This document shows positions 1 through 11,979 of a DNA stretch of 64,000 bases, piece after piece. The notes under the pieces were generated by a model. That model had not been told where the DNA came from. It made no database searches and saw nothing but the letters and a program-made list of their open reading frames with translations. A program made the translations under genes and the position numbers. Position 1 is the stretch's first letter. Every line of letters starts with the position of its first letter. This DNA is from Gonatopus flavifemur (Eukaryota; Arthropoda; Insecta; Hymenoptera; Dryinidae), in assembly GCA_018340375.1 (NCBI GenBank), contig JAFFJZ010000002.1, positions 63,110,001 through 63,174,000 on the forward strand, in the 5' to 3' direction.

Positions 1-733
1 TTCAGAAAAATTTATGAACAAATCTTCGTTGACTGGTATGTCACCTTGGAATGGAGCACAAATTCCAAAAGAATTCGTACACTGGACTTTAATAATTCGT
101 TGACTTTGTCTACTCCCTCGCCAATGGAATTCACTCTTCATTTTGATCGTCGAATTAATGAAAAGAGTCAAGGAATTATTAAAATCCAGTGTACGAATTC
201 TTCTCGAATTTGTGCTCCGTCTCAAAGTGATAATGTCCGGCGGACATTTGAACCTCCGGGGGACGTCTGAGGGACGTATTTGGGCGTTCCATGCACGGAG
301 AGAAAAAATTTGCTGACGCAGCAAATCGAGGTATTATATATAGAATAGCGAAATTTTTTGCTGACCTAGCTAAAAATTTGCTATAACAGCAATCGTGTTA
401 GCTACGGCAGCAATTTTTTAGCTGTGACAGCAAAAAATGTTTGCTCCGCCAGCAAATTTTCAGTATTATATATAGAATAGCAAACAAATTTTGCTGGGAT
501 AGCAAACATTTTTTGCTGCCACAGCTAAAAATTCGCTGTCGCAGCTAACAAGATTGCTGGAACAGCAAATAGTTTGCTGTCACAGCAAAAAATTTGCTGC
601 TCTGGCAAAAGGAACCCAGCAAAAGTAGATTTCGCTGCCACAGCGAATTCCTTTTTCTCCGTGTGGACGTACACAGACTTTAGTTTCTGTTGGGGTAGTC
701 AACGAGAATTTTAATTACTAATTTTTTCCGTGT
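1..733. mobile_element. Palindromic MITE, GTTGACTA-end family, copy 1 (cut by window edge, interrupted)
   Basis: The start resembles the left end of the copy at 59,991-60,554: both have a run of A, then TTCGTTGACT or TCGTTGACTA, then ATGGAGCACAAATT. The right end at 692-733 (GTAGTCAACGAGAATTTT, then CTAATTTTTTCCGTGT) is the inverted match of that left end. An internal palindrome spans about 52-219, pairing GGAGCACAAATTC with its reverse complement. A second element (294-663) sits inside. No coding capacity; the apparent reading frame over 46-270 lies in the palindrome. Confidence 0.75.
294..663 (-). mobile_element. CAGCAAA/TTTGCTG dyad-array MITE, copy 1
   Basis: The ends are CACGGAG (294-300) and CTCCGTG (657-663). 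The interior is a run of dyads of the form TTGCTG-N6-CAGCAA; TTGCTG-type words start at 491, 513, 533, 554, 574 and 594, so about 20 bp apart. The copy at 16,860-17,208 matches it in the opposite orientation, and both carry TATTATATATAGAATAG or its complement in the middle. It is nested in the element at 1-733. Confidence 0.85.
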
Positions 734-754
734 CGTTGGTTGAATTTTTCGGGG

Positions 755-960
755 AGATTTGGAGAAATTCAGAGACAAGTAACTTGAGAGAAATTTCTGA
801 TCCAAAATTTTAGAAGAAGCCAGGGGGTTCCAAAGGGATTTGAATAAAACAGAAACAGTTTCAAGAGGATTCAGGACAATTCAGGGGCAAGTAAATGTGG
901 GAAGATTTCTGATTAAAAGTTTTGGAGGAATTCAGAAGGTTTCGAAGAAATTCAGAGAAA
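755..960. repeat. Diverged direct duplication, about 112-bp offset
   Basis: ATTCAGAGACAAGTAACTT near 768 is echoed by ATTCAGGGGCAAGTAAATG near 880. Each is followed by a TTTCTGAT-CAAAATTTT-like stretch. It looks like an old two-copy tandem duplication with no coding sense. From 961 to 1,306 I see only AT-rich sequence with a weak CCAAATA...TATTTGG inverted tendency. Confidence 0.4.
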
Positions 961-1306
961 TTCCAAGCGAGGAAAACTCTGCGTTGAATTTTCCAGAAAA
1001 AACTGGGAAGTTTGCTCAGAATAGGAATGAATATGTGATGAAAAGTTCGCAGTTGTATGTTTATTTAATGTGAAATAAAGGTAGAACAGAATTTCTACTT
1101 TTCCAGTCTATTTCCAAATATGGCTAACCCCAAATATCCAAAGATTCTTTCAAATATAAAACAAAAAACATCTATATATAAAAGAATAGACATTTGTGAG
1201 GATAGAGATATTTAGAATTAGTCATGTTTGAGAGTAGACTTATTTGGGATTAAAGATATTCAGGAACGGGGAGTCATTTGAGAACGTAGAAATAAAGAAT
1301 AGAGAT

Positions 1307-1762
1307 GTTGCTGAAGTTTGAATCGTTTATTGAAACGAATTGGTAATCGAATAACAAAATATTCAGCTGCTAAAAACCCAAACTCTTGCAGCACATTGAT
1401 TCTTTATTCGATGTTTATAGTTACGAGGAGTTCATTCGAAAAGATAAATAAGGTGAATGGCTATAATTTCGTCACGTTAGGGAGATGGATATTATTTCGT
1501 CAGGGTATGATAAAATTGATAAATCAAGCTCTTGTGAGCAAATTATGAATATTTTTCGGTATAAAACATGACAAATGCATCTCATGATCACACTAAACAT
1601 ACTCAATTTGTTTACAATTGCTTAATGATCAATTTTATCAATGACATGACGAAATAATATCCAGTGACGAAAATATAGCTATTTACCTTACCGATGATTT
1701 ATCAGATTTTGTGTTTGCCTTTTTTTTCCGTTTCTATGAACAATTCAAAATTCAGGAACATG
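1307..1762. mobile_element. MITE, GTTGCTGAAGTTTGAATCG-end family, copy 1
   Basis: The left end GTTGCTGAAGTTTGAATCG (1,307) is matched in inverted form by CAATTCAAAATTCAGGAAC near the right end (about 1,741-1,760). The same left end recurs at 3,991 and 50,550, each with its own inverted partner, which defines a three-copy dispersed family. It is interrupted by the element at 1,449-1,690. Confidence 0.65.
1449..1690. mobile_element. Nested MITE with 26-bp inverted ends
   Basis: The left end TAAGGTGAATGGCTATAATT (1,449) and the right end, read in reverse complement as TAAGGTAAATAGCTATATTT, are near-identical inverted repeats. Further inward the arms still pair (ATATTATTTCGTCA against TGACGAAATAATAT). 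It is 242 bp, non-coding, and lies inside the element at 1,307-1,762. Confidence 0.75.
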
Positions 1763-3110
1763 AATGGAATTCTTGTTTCGCCAAAAAAAAGGAGAAAGAA
1801 GAGTCTTCAAACGGCATGACTTCCTCCCTTCATTAGTAAAATTTATTGAAATTTTGAAGATTTATTCGCATGGGATATTACAATTTTCATCATTTACTTT
1901 TCAATCAATTTAACGTCGAGTAGCAAGTTTTTTTTAGCAGCACAAAGTTTGTGGATTGTTTTCAAAACGTTCTAAAAATGTTGTAAACCCGTTCAAACAA
2001 CCTCAACGTTCTTTGAATGGTTAAAAAAGTTCCGAGTGCACAAAAAGATCGAGTTTATCAATATCCAACTATCAGAAGAGCATCGCTGAAGATTCTTCAT
2101 TGTGAGTTGACAAAAATTTCGAAGTGGAAGTATCAAAACATCATACAATTATTGTCAACTTACGGTAAATTCGCTTCGAGTTTTGGTAAACTCGCTACGA
2201 AGATTCTTTAGCGATGCTGTTTTTCTCTAAAGTGATCGCCATCTTTTCAAATATGAAAAAAAACTCAATCTTTCAGTGCGCAGTTGAGATAATTCTTCGG
2301 AGAATTGTTTGAAAACTGCTGACGAAGCGAGCCTTAGTTTCTCCAGCACTTCCAAGGCAGCAATGACGTCCTGCACGCAGAGAAGTGCCTTTTTAGAAAA
2401 TAGCAGAGTTCACTATTTAATATAGCAACACTTGTTTCTAATATGTTTTCAGTAGATTGAGCTATGTAATTTACTGATTATGTGATATAAAGATATATGA
2501 TGTGTTACAAAATGCAATTCCACGTAGCATCTTCGTGAACCACGGCGAGGATTAGCAATTTCTGTAATTTGCATCGCTGAATTTGAATTTCATGTGCCTA
2601 CAAATCATAATGCGATGTGATATAATTTACTATTTTACATATCGGGGGCGGCTGTGCTACATATGACAGCGAACTTTCCTATTTTTTGAAGATCTCTTTT
2701 CTCCGTGTGGTCCCAAACATCGACATCGTCACCGATGGGGTGTACGTGGCTTCTACGTAAAAGTTATGTGGAGAATCAGTGGATAAGGTAGGTGGGTCAA
2801 TGGAGAGTCAACGCAAAAATGTCCGCATAAAACATGGCATTAAGAGGAGGTTCTGATCTAGCGTCTCCAAAATAAGGTGATTTTCTCAAATTTTTTGTTC
2901 ATGGAAGGAAGTAAATAAAGAACTCGTGGAGGTTCACACTTGTTAATTGAGTCTTTAAGGACATGAAAAAGTTTTTTCCAGTGAAAAATAATGCCATGGG
3001 AATTGTTGATACGTGTTGAAACATACAAAAAACAGTCAATAACCACACGTTGTGAATTAGTAATATTCTTGCGTTGATTCAACGTAAAAATGTTGCGGCA
3101 GATCACGTGT
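1763..3110. other. Non-coding stretch with one small inverted repeat
   Basis: No gene is visible. An inverted repeat at 2,074-2,224 pairs AGCATCGCTGAAGATTCTTC with GAAGATTCTTTAGCGATGCT, a MITE-like hairpin of about 150 bp. The sequence TTCTCCGTGTGG at 2,700-2,711 is an isolated terminus of the CACGGAGAAAA type, so an eroded element probably ends there. Confidence 0.45.
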
Positions 3111-3114
3111 TTTT

Positions 3115-3645
3115 CAACCATAAAATAACGTCACATCAACGGTTTGAACATCGTTTAAAAGACGTCAAATATTGACGTGTCCCAATGATGGTTCTAAAAC
3201 GTGAATTGAATCCAACAAATTATTTTGAAAACTTTTCATTCAATATCGAGAACAATAGTACTTCTGAGTATGATAGAATTTGGAAAGTATGCCACACTAT
3301 TTACTATCTTGCTCTTTGTTGAAATTTTAACCATTGTTTGGTTTCGTTCGACATTTTTAGCAGAATATCTTCAACTGAAGTTCAAACACAAGGTGTTATA
3401 AACATACATTTTAAACGCGTGATTCAAAACCGTTCGAAACACGTTCTTTAAGGATGTCGTTTGATGGTTATTTTTGAATATTAGTTCAAATTACACGTCA
3501 TCAAAACGTAATTTCTGGTCGTCTATTTCCCTATCAAATTTCAACTAAAAATCACCGTTATGAAATTAACGACTGACGTCCGTTTGACAGTCTAACGTTC
3601 TTTCCACGTTGAAATAACGTGTGTGTATTTATTGGGATAGTACTT
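3115..3645. mobile_element. Degenerate palindromic element rich in AACGTT/AACGTG words
   Basis: AAATAACGTCACATCAACG near 3,122 is weakly matched in inverted form by CGTTGAAATAACGTG near 3,618-3,632. The interior repeats AACGT words on both strands (AAAACGTGAA, TTAAACGCGT, TACACGTCAT, CTAACGTTC). The match is too eroded to place the ends precisely. Confidence 0.35.
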
Positions 3646-3990
3646 ACAAAAATTATCAGAAATCAAAAATCCAATAATTTTTATGAAATATATCATATTT
3701 GTTGGAAGTTGTACCAATAAAACCAATGAAAAGTCAAAAATTGAAAAAATGACAGACATGCAAACTTTTGGTAGCGTTTTTTCACCTTTTTTCTCTCTTT
3801 AAAGTGCTGTAAAAAGAAAAAAAGGCAAATGTCATCTCCATTGAGGTTCATCCTCCAATAAATTGAATCAGCTTTGAAATAAAAAAAAAAAAAAAATGAT
3901 CCGTCCAGTAGTTTTTGAGATATCGTTGAGCCAAACTTGAAAAACATGATTTCGGGAAAAACGCCTTTAAAGTTTCGGGATACGAATCAT

Positions 3991-4211
3991 TTTGCTGAAG
4001 TTTGAATCGGTTATTGAAAGGAATTAATAATCGAATAATCAAATACTCAGTCTTAACCTCAGTTGAAGATCCGAAATCTTGCAGCACATTCTTTCAACGA
4101 TGTTTTCAATTTAAAAAAGTCAGTTTGAGAAGATCAATAATGATGGTTCATCATATTTTGTGAGTTTGAATTTTAGCTTCGGTTTTATAAACGATTCAAA
4201 CTTCTACAACA
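3991..4211. mobile_element. MITE, GTTGCTGAAGTTTGAATCG-end family, copy 2
   Basis: It starts TTGCTGAAGTTTGAATCGGT and ends with the inverted partner GATTCAAACTTCTACAAC. At 221 bp it is shorter than the copies at 1,307 and 50,550, with a different interior. A run of about 17 A lies just upstream (about 3,881-3,897). Confidence 0.65.
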
Positions 4212-4886
4212 TTACGAATCCTTCAATTTGAGAAAATTCTTTTCATGTACCTCAAGACCCATTCAATGAGTTTCAAATAACTCGAGCTCTTAATTTACTT
4301 CCTTCTTAAGAAAAAAAATTCGAGAAAATCACCTTATTTCTGACTTTGCTTGATGAGAACCTCCCCGTAATTATATTAATATATAGTATTATATTATTAT
4401 TATATATAATGAAATTCTTGGAGATTTTTGTGGAATTTGATACATATGGATTGTGCGCTAAGTTCAACTTCTAATGCATGATATAAGAAATTGAAAAATT
4501 TAGTCTCAATCGTAGCTAACACACCACCCTCTGGAGAGCTTGAACGAGTTCAACTTCGATTGAGAAACGAGAGAGAACATAAAGCTTTGGCAAACATTCA
4601 AAATAGATCAACATAGATCAGCCTGAAGCTCCGTTAGAGCCAACTTTTAGGTTCGTAAACGTTTGACGAAATTTGGATGAACATTGGAATGTCCGCTTGA
4701 AATTGGTTTCGAGAAAGACTCATAGAACGTTTATTGAAGGTTCTCGGAAGATTCATTCGAGTTTCAATTGAGCATGTTTCAGAGAGAATTATAATATTCC
4801 TCTGTTGTTCATTTTTTCGTGAAATTACAAAATTGAACCTCCAGCGAATCTTCGGTAAATCTTAAATGAACGTTCTGTGAACCTTC
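4212..4886. other. Non-coding AT-rich stretch
   Basis: I see no gene here. An AT-only self-complementary tract lies at about 4,372-4,411. The remainder has no motif I can interpret. Confidence 0.4.
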
Positions 4887-4887
4887 C

Positions 4888-5405
4888 TTGAAAGGAATCA
4901 TTTACTACGAGCTTTTCGAACTTGGCCAAACTATTACAGCTGAGCGTTACCGGGCCCAGCTGATCAAAGTGAGTGATGCTCTGGAGGAAAAAAGACCATT
5001 TACGGGGCAAGGAAGCCGAAAAGTGATGCTGCTGTATGATAATGCACGTCCACATACAGCAAAACCAACCCAGGAACTCATCTTCAATTCAAACTGGGAA
5101 GTTGTACCCCATGCGGCATATTCACCAGACTTAGCTCCTTCTGATTATTACTTATTTAGATCAATGTCGTCATATTTGAAGGAGCAGCACTCCATGAATA
5201 TCGAAGGTGTCCGGAAATGGCTGGATAACTATTTTGTTTCAAAACCACCAAGTTTCCATCGTGAAGGCATTTATCTACTACCCGATAATGGCAGAAGACT
5301 ATAGATAATAACGGCGAATATTTTAATTGATAATTCTTGAAAGGAGTATTTTTTTAATAAAATTGAATTGAACAAAAAAAAAGCCGAGTTTCAACTTGCA
5401 CACCT
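4888..5405 (+). pseudogene. Mariner (mauritiana/Mos1-like) transposase, C-terminal half, 5'-truncated
   Basis: The frame opens directly into transposase sequence (KGIIYYELF...) with no start codon, so about the first 60% of a roughly 345-residue protein is missing. It contains the second catalytic Asp in DNARPHTAKP and the third in YSPDLAPSDYYLF, with exactly 34 residues between them, the D34D spacing of mariner. After LLPDN the frame shifts near 5,284-5,289 and the true C terminus (WQKTIDNNGEYFN, stop 5,328-5,330) reads in another frame. Downstream, GAGTTTCAACTTGCACACCT (5,386-5,405) looks like the right terminal repeat and resembles the Mos1 end. Missing N-terminal DNA-binding domain, missing first Asp and a frameshift make it inactive. 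Family assignment rests on motifs and my knowledge of Mos1-like proteins. Confidence 0.9.
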
Positions 5406-8390
5406 AATATCTTCTGCAAACCATCAATCACAGACTTTAACGATACAGGTTTATTCGATATCATAATTAATTCTCACCCATTTCACCGGTTATCACGATA
5501 AAATTAATTCGTTTTAACATTCGATAACCGATAAGTACATCTAATCCATCCGTTAGATTCTATTCAACAAATAATTCAGTCTCACGACTAATCGATTCCT
5601 CTCATGTATGTTTTGACTCGTCACATTAAACGTATGAGATACCGATGAGATTCATTGTGAAACCATTCAGACTTATCAAAATAAAAGAAATTCCTTTACC
5701 TAGGCCTCCGACCTTCTCCTCTCTCTTTCATACATTGACATTCAATTCCCGTAATCATATATTTTTCCCCAACAAACAACACCAGAGATAATTAATCCAA
5801 GAAAATATGAATTCAAACCCGTTAATTCAGAAATAATAACGTTGTGCGCATCGACAGGAACGATAAAAGAGTAGCGAAGGATCATCTATAAGCTATATAT
5901 AGCTGTTGTCGTTGAGCCAACACCACCATCATAGGGCACCTACAGAATATAACGCATTAAATTTGAAGAGGATCCTCTGGCTAATAAATCTGTTTGCAAT
6001 TAGCGAATTTTGCACGCGAGTATACACGTAGAGATGTTTTACACCGGAGCGAGAATAAATGACGTCATGAAGAACGGGGCCTCGATGACCGCCCGTTGCG
6101 AGAAACGGGCCCGGAGGATGGAAGAAGTTTCATCCACTGAATCCCTTCTTCCTTACCACCACCTCTCATTCTTTCATTCTTCCTTTCTTTCTTTATCCGT
6201 GGTATTTTGCTACTCTGTCCTCATCCCACCCCATTCTCAATAAATATCCCGCGGCTTTGAAAGCCCAGCGGGACTTGATCTACGACACCCATGCAAAGGG
6301 CGAGAAGGGGGAAAAGAGAGAAAAACAGAGAGGAAAAGAGATAGCGCGAAGGGAACGTTTCAGGAATGAAGGTAATGGAGATATCTTAGCGGTGGTAACC
6401 CGCGCGACGCGTTATGCAAATAGGATTGCCCTTTACACGCCAAGTCGACTCGTAATTGGCGATCGCAGAAATGGTCTTTCTTTCCTCCTGTTTCTCTCTC
6501 TCCCTCTCTGTTTCTTCCCTCGAATTCTCTTCTAAGTTCATTTCTTCCGATAAGTAATATATTGCTTAAAAAATATGAAAAATAATATTATTTTCACACA
6601 TACCTTCATCGTTATTCTTCAAATCTTGATTTATGAGTGTCATAGAGTTTCGAACTCATATCCAAAAACGTTCGTGGAAATTATCTATATCGTGAGTGAT
6701 CATTTATCTATTTGGTTACGAACCTACGTTATGTTTTAAAAAACATAGCTCTAGCCATCGCTAGAACAGGTTCATTGGTTACACTCGGACATTAATATAG
6801 ACTGGTGATATAAATTTTCTACAAATCGACCTCCGTTATCCATTCCCACGCGGTATATGATATCAGTACTGTGGGACTGTAGGACGTTAGCAACATAAGA
6901 ATACTTTCTTCGATAATATAAATGAGATTGCAGATCACCCTGTTATATATCTTTGAGCTTGAAAAGGAAGTTCTGATAAAACGTTGTTGAACCTCGTCCT
7001 TTTCGAAAAAGAGATTTTTCCTCTGAGTATGGATTGGAGTGAAGGTTATCAGATATTTCCTTAATTAGAAGACAGAGGGAGTGTTTAATTTCCCCACTGA
7101 GCAAACGCGAAGATTAAACAGAAGCATTATTTAGCTCTTGAAAGTCATATTTTGGCGGTAATATTTAATCATCGATCGCTTATCCGACAATGCTTATTTT
7201 ATTACTTGAAAAATCACACCGCGCGGTATTAATAACATGTTTCGAGTAAAATGGAGAAACAAGTTTTGAAATAACACACGAAAGATCGATTCACCTATCA
7301 TGTAATTAACCTACGCGTATCGAGGGTAGGCTTTGAACGAGAAATATGTTGAAGCGAATGTATAGAAAATATATGAGAAGCCAAGAGAAATTCATAACAC
7401 CTTGGATGCAAGACTTAATTGCCCGATCGATCGATCTCTTGTATACGGAAGGACGATAAAGATCATATATATTGTATGATACCTCATTACATGATAATTT
7501 GATGTTGCGTTACACTGTACACACTCTAAATGTATGACGTTCATTATTCTTCGCGTTGCAAGAGAAATGATTTTGTAAACGGTGCTTATAAGGTAAGAAT
7601 AAATACACGATACAGATTCAACATGCTTTACAAAGATCTTCTCCAACATTTTCAGAAGAGTGGATTGAGGGTAAAAATTGGAAATAATTCCAGTGCCGGT
7701 CCTGGCAAGTAGGATAACGCTTCGAATGAGACAAAATACAGAACAGTACTTCTTGGTACCAATCGATGAACATTTGAACAATCAAATTGTTTCACGCAGT
7801 TTGATTTTGTGAGATGGAAATATATTTGTTGGATTTTCTATCAAAGCATTTCTACGTGGGATACTAATGAATCAGAAACACGTGACATAGTTTTCCAAAT
7901 AAACCGTGAAAGATTTGGTTAGAATGGGACAACACACGTGGTACGTGCTTCAGGCACGTTCCTTCTTTCGAGTATTTTGATAAGGCGCCCTCGTCTCGTC
8001 AAAGACTACTACTCCCTCTTATACCAACAGCAAGAACTGCAACTGGTACGTTTTACTCGAGGATTTACATAATTAGAATCTATTATTTTTTCAGTTAGCT
8101 TGTCACAACGAACGATTTTCGATACACGTGCTTGGCGCGAACAACACCAAACGATGTTTATTCTGATTTGTATCAACCTCGATACGGTAGTTCATATTGA
8201 CATTCGAATTGAAATCTCATAAAAAAGAACAAGCACAAATTTCCTCAAGTTTTCTTTACAGATCCTGCTTTTCTAAATTAAATTATCGAACATCTTTTGT
8301 ACTCGATCGAATGAAAAAAAAAAGAAATAATAACTTCAACACGTAATACGAGTGCTGTAACGTCCAACAACCATACTCATCGCGCATGAA
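5406..8390. other. Mostly single-copy non-coding DNA, no recognisable gene
   Basis: This is the start of the longest low-repeat stretch in the window (to about 12,900). The part around 5,990-6,540 is visibly richer in G and C and includes CTTAGCGGTGGTAACCCGCG and an ATGCAAAT octamer near 6,414. Two open frames there (6,010-6,243 and 6,257-6,535) are rich in polybasic or low-complexity residues, resemble nothing I know and lack splice context. A 129-codon frame on the minus strand (7,392-7,781) is likewise unrecognised. Flanking-gene regulatory or intronic DNA is the best guess. Confidence 0.35.
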
Positions 8391-8395
8391 AGGGG

Positions 8396-8470
8396 TATAA
8401 AAAGAAAAGAGGATGAAGTGATCGAATATCAGATCAGTCGATCCTCTCTTCTCCCTCTCTGTTCTTGAAG
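8396..8470 (+). promoter_or_regulatory. Candidate TATA core promoter and short non-coding exon
   Basis: A strong TATA box, TATAAAAA (8,396-8,403), is preceded by GGGG. Downstream are two initiator-like sites: ATCAGA with the A at 8,431, and TCAGTC (8,434-8,439), the arthropod TCAGT initiator. The TATA-to-start distance of 35-40 bp is longer than the usual 30-32, which weakens the call. A splice-donor-like GGTTAAGT follows near 8,470, so a short first exon is possible. I found no downstream exon to join it to. Confidence 0.3.
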
Positions 8471-8479
8471 GGTTAAGTA

Positions 8480-10454
8480 CCTTACGTATTCCTCATCACT
8501 TGTTCCTTCGCGAAGAGGAGGGCCAGCTTCCGTTTCCGGATTGGCGCGTGAGCTTCGAGGACCTTGAAGAGGATATACGTTGTCATAATGGTACTACTTG
8601 GGCACGTGGGAGCCAATGAAAATTTCAACAATATCAAAGGTGTCTGTCTAACACTTGATGAGTATAATAAATCCTTCAAATTCTTTTGACAACTGGAAAT
8701 TAGTCAGAGATTCGAAAACATCGTTTGATCCTCGAATACCTACAATTCTATATCGTTTGAAAATCTAAATAATCCATCCATGCACAATCATTAATACGGA
8801 TTACGGGACGGAGTTACGTATTCGACAGGGTCCAAACACGTTTTCTCCCTTCCCTGCTGATCTATTTCCGAGTAATCCTTCGTACAAACTAACAAACAGT
8901 ATGCCAGCTGTTGACATCAACGTGTCTCCACGGAATCTCCATGGTAGAAGCTCTTTGGAACGTTTCTACATACGTACCTTCAAACGCGAAAGACTACATT
9001 GGAATCGAAATAAAAGATACATATCTCTCAGTTTGTCATAGATCTAACCAAAGAAAAACAACTTTTCCCTGCGATCATGTTTTTATTATTCCAACTGTGA
9101 AAGATTCTTTTTTGAGGAAATACAAATATGTGAGTGAGACAATGTTTTCGTAGTACAGAAAATTGATTGAGATCGATAGCCAGGAATTTGTCAATGAAAA
9201 TTTAAAAAACTATTGCATTCTTATACACTTCGAAACAGCATTAAAATGTTCATAAATCGTAATATTATAAAAAATCTACAAATCTTTTCACTCGCTGATC
9301 ACCCCCCCCCCCCCTGGTGGAAATATTCCATAAAATCCCATTAAAAGTGTTCAAAGTTCTGATTAAATTCTATTACAAGCCATTGGATTTCTCATTCTTC
9401 AATGGGTTAAGAACAATTTCTTTTTTCTATATTTCCTCTCCCCTCCCTCTCTCCATTCTCCTTCCTCTCCGCTCTAGAGAGATCTCTCTATCGAAGGTGC
9501 ATCTTACGAACATGTAACCACCTGGCCGTGGCCTCAGCTTTCACGCGCAATAAGATTGCTCCTCGAGATTAACGTGTCCATTATCTCGCTAATCGGAAAA
9601 GAGTTCGATGCTGTCGAAGGAACCGGCTCTTATTTGTATATCCAGGTACAAGCGTGTGTCCGTGTGTGGACCGAGGCCTCGGTATACGTGTATTTGACGA
9701 CAGATGCCAAAGATGCAAACGTGCTGGTGTGACGCATCGAAGGTATAGGCCACGTTAGGGTATACGGAGAAAATAAAATGTAGTAGCAAGAAAAACCCCA
9801 GAGGGTGGCTAATCTGACTAGCAAATATTTGGATTGTCGCATTCAAGGCATTGATACATCGAGTGGTACGCACCGTGTATGCGAGGAACGGGAAAAAGGA
9901 AACCAATGAGAGCAAAGGGGAAGAAGTAGAAATGACTGAAGATGAAAAAGACGAAAGAAGAAATGACCCGGACGCTCGATGACGAGATCGCGTGTTTACG
10001 CTGTGTTTGCTTCTAAAATCCCTGGATCCTGATCTTCTTCAATGGCAAAGCAGCAAATTCTGGTATTAAGATGTTGAGATAGACTTGTACATCGAAACCA
10101 ATGAGTTATTATTGTCGCGAGATGTGTGGGAACGAACACAGCAGATGCACACCATCCGCGATACAAAAATCTTTTCCCTTTCGAACAATAGTCGAAACAT
10201 CGTATAAAGTCACCGATGATTCAATATTCATTTGATATACATTAAGTTGTGGGATCATCGTAGTATGATGAACAGAGATCTTAATCTGTTTGATCGTGAT
10301 AAAAAAAAAGGGTGATCGACTGTCTTGGAAATTTGCTTGCTCACTCGTTTGAATCGGGATTCTCCTACGCGTGGAAGAAAGAGATCCGGTCCATGGGACG
10401 AGCTGTCACGGGAGAATCTTCTTCTCCACTGCGTGTTCTACATGCCGTTGTAAC

Positions 10455-10460
<6 letters not shown>
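8480..10460. other. Single-copy non-coding DNA, no recognised gene
   Basis: It contains a run of 13 C at 9,302-9,314 and a pyrimidine tract at about 9,428-9,475. A frame from the ATG at 8,941 to 9,153 (70 codons) and a minus-strand frame at 9,589-9,915 are open but resemble no protein I know and carry no visible splice or polyadenylation context. I do not call them genes. Confidence 0.35.

Positions 10461-10491
<31 letters not shown>
10461..10491. repeat. (AT)15 microsatellite
   Basis: An uninterrupted AT dinucleotide run of about 15 units, followed by ACATAC. Likely length-variable; no function inferred. Confidence 0.95.
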
Positions 10492-10495
<4 letters not shown>

Positions 10496-11364
10496 CATTC
10501 CATGCGCGAAGAAGATGATGGGAAAGACCGTGAGAGATTTAGCTTCTTAACCAAATAGGTCTCTCGGCTTAGGATATATTCTTCTGTATCGTATTCGTCA
10601 ATAATTTGTGGTCACTCCACCACGTTTAATCTCTTCAAGGTCTTACTGTTCGACCAAGAGGAAAGAAATTTTGTTCGTTTCAATGATATTTTCAACGTTC
10701 TCTGCAGGGAAATCTACGGAATTCGTCGATTAAACGCCGAGAGATCATTGCACTGTCGTTTCGAATGGAGTTGTTCCATTCTTTTGGAGTGGAGAGCTCA
10801 GAAATTTCAACCACCCATTTTCACTTTGAGAGAACAATATCAAACTATAATTTTCAAACTTTAAGGGAATGATAAGAGATTGGATCGAAAATGCAATCGG
10901 ATTTGTATATTTACGAATGTCAGAGCGAAGGATAAAACCTTTTCCCACGATTCAAAATACTTTGATGGCCGACGAATTTTATCTGTTCCAAAGAGGATCA
11001 TTCCACTCTTGAGATTAAGATGTGGTTAAAAAGAATAAAGAAGACCCGAGGATTTATTTGAGAGATACGAGAGTATTTGGAATGCAAATATTAAAATAAA
11101 ACTTGTTTGTTATTTTGGCAAATGAATCGCACAAACAGTTGATATAAAATATCGGTAAACTGGAAACAAGAATAGATCATAACGTTCTCGTTGTTTGGTA
11201 TAGAACGTAAAAAACATATACATTTGCATACACTCGCGTAAGAACCGACTATCGAAGATAAACTAGGAAAAAACGACTGATATTGACAATACGACTGTGG
11301 GATACGACAGGAGAGTCTTATATTACACCTGTGAAATCCCACGTCCCCATCGACAGATTCATCA

Positions 11365-11496
11365 ATGATTCACGAAGCCAAGAAGACGAAACGTTACACA
11401 CCGGTCACGCGAAAACTGTACTCCACCATCAAACAGGCTGGATTGGAAACAACTCAACGTAGGGGTAAAAAGATTACAAGGGTTCAAGTATCGTGA
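11365..11496 (+). CDS. Possible 43-residue basic peptide or exon fragment
   Basis: The ATG at 11,365 opens 43 codons to a TGA at 11,494-11,496; the frame is open back to a stop at 11,332. The product is rich in Lys, Arg and Thr (it begins MIHEAKKTKRYTPVTRKLY) and, unlike the surrounding sequence, is not AT-skewed or low in complexity. A donor-like GGGGTAAAAAG at about 11,463 could instead make it an exon. I recognise no family. It lies about 450 bp upstream of the candidate promoter at 11,825. Chance is a real alternative at this length. Confidence 0.15.
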   Translation: MIHEAKKTKRYTPVTRKLYSTIKQAGLETTQRRGKKITRVQVS

Positions 11497-11824
11497 TCAT
11501 TTTCCCTCTCGTTCGAATTATTATTTATTTCCAAGGTTGTTGCCTCGAAGTCCTTTACACGAAATACGACCATCGGACAAGAGTATTATTATTTTTTTTC
11601 TCTTCCTACAAAATCAGAAGATTTATAAATATAATGAACTGGATGCAATTATTCTCCCTTCCCCCCTGCTCCGTCGTATCAAGACTGCTACCGCATCATT
11701 CCCATTTATAAGTACCATTCATTGTTGGTGACCATTCATTCACGAAGATGTGGCGCAATCGTGAATCGAGTAACCTGACGTGGGCGAAAGCGGCGCAGAT
11801 ATCCACTTGACCCGCGCCTGAACG

Positions 11825-11976
11825 GTATATTTATCTATCTAACTAAGGTCTGCGGTGTCAACACAAGTCAACACAAGTCAACAGTGGTCAATAAGCGATC
11901 AAGTGGCCACACAGCCCACGCCAATCATCGTTTTCCACGATCATGTCACGGTTTGTCTCACGTCGTGGTCGTAAGT
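11825..11976 (+). promoter_or_regulatory. Candidate promoter and first exon with ATG and 5' splice site
   Basis: A TATA-like TATATTTAT (11,825-11,833) lies in locally G+C-rich DNA. It is followed by a short tandem of CAACACAAGT units (about 11,858-11,880), an ATG at 11,943-11,945, nine open codons (MSRFVSRRG) and a consensus 5' splice site, GTAAGT, at 11,971. That is the layout of an insect first exon that encodes only a few residues ahead of a long intron. If real, the repeat-filled DNA to the right would be intron. The initiator is weak and no second exon was found. Confidence 0.3.
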
Positions 11977-11979
11977 TTC

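Noticed and set aside
7392..7781. 129-codon open frame on the minus strand
   Set aside because: No family resemblance, no splice or polyadenylation context; treated as chance in AT-rich DNA.
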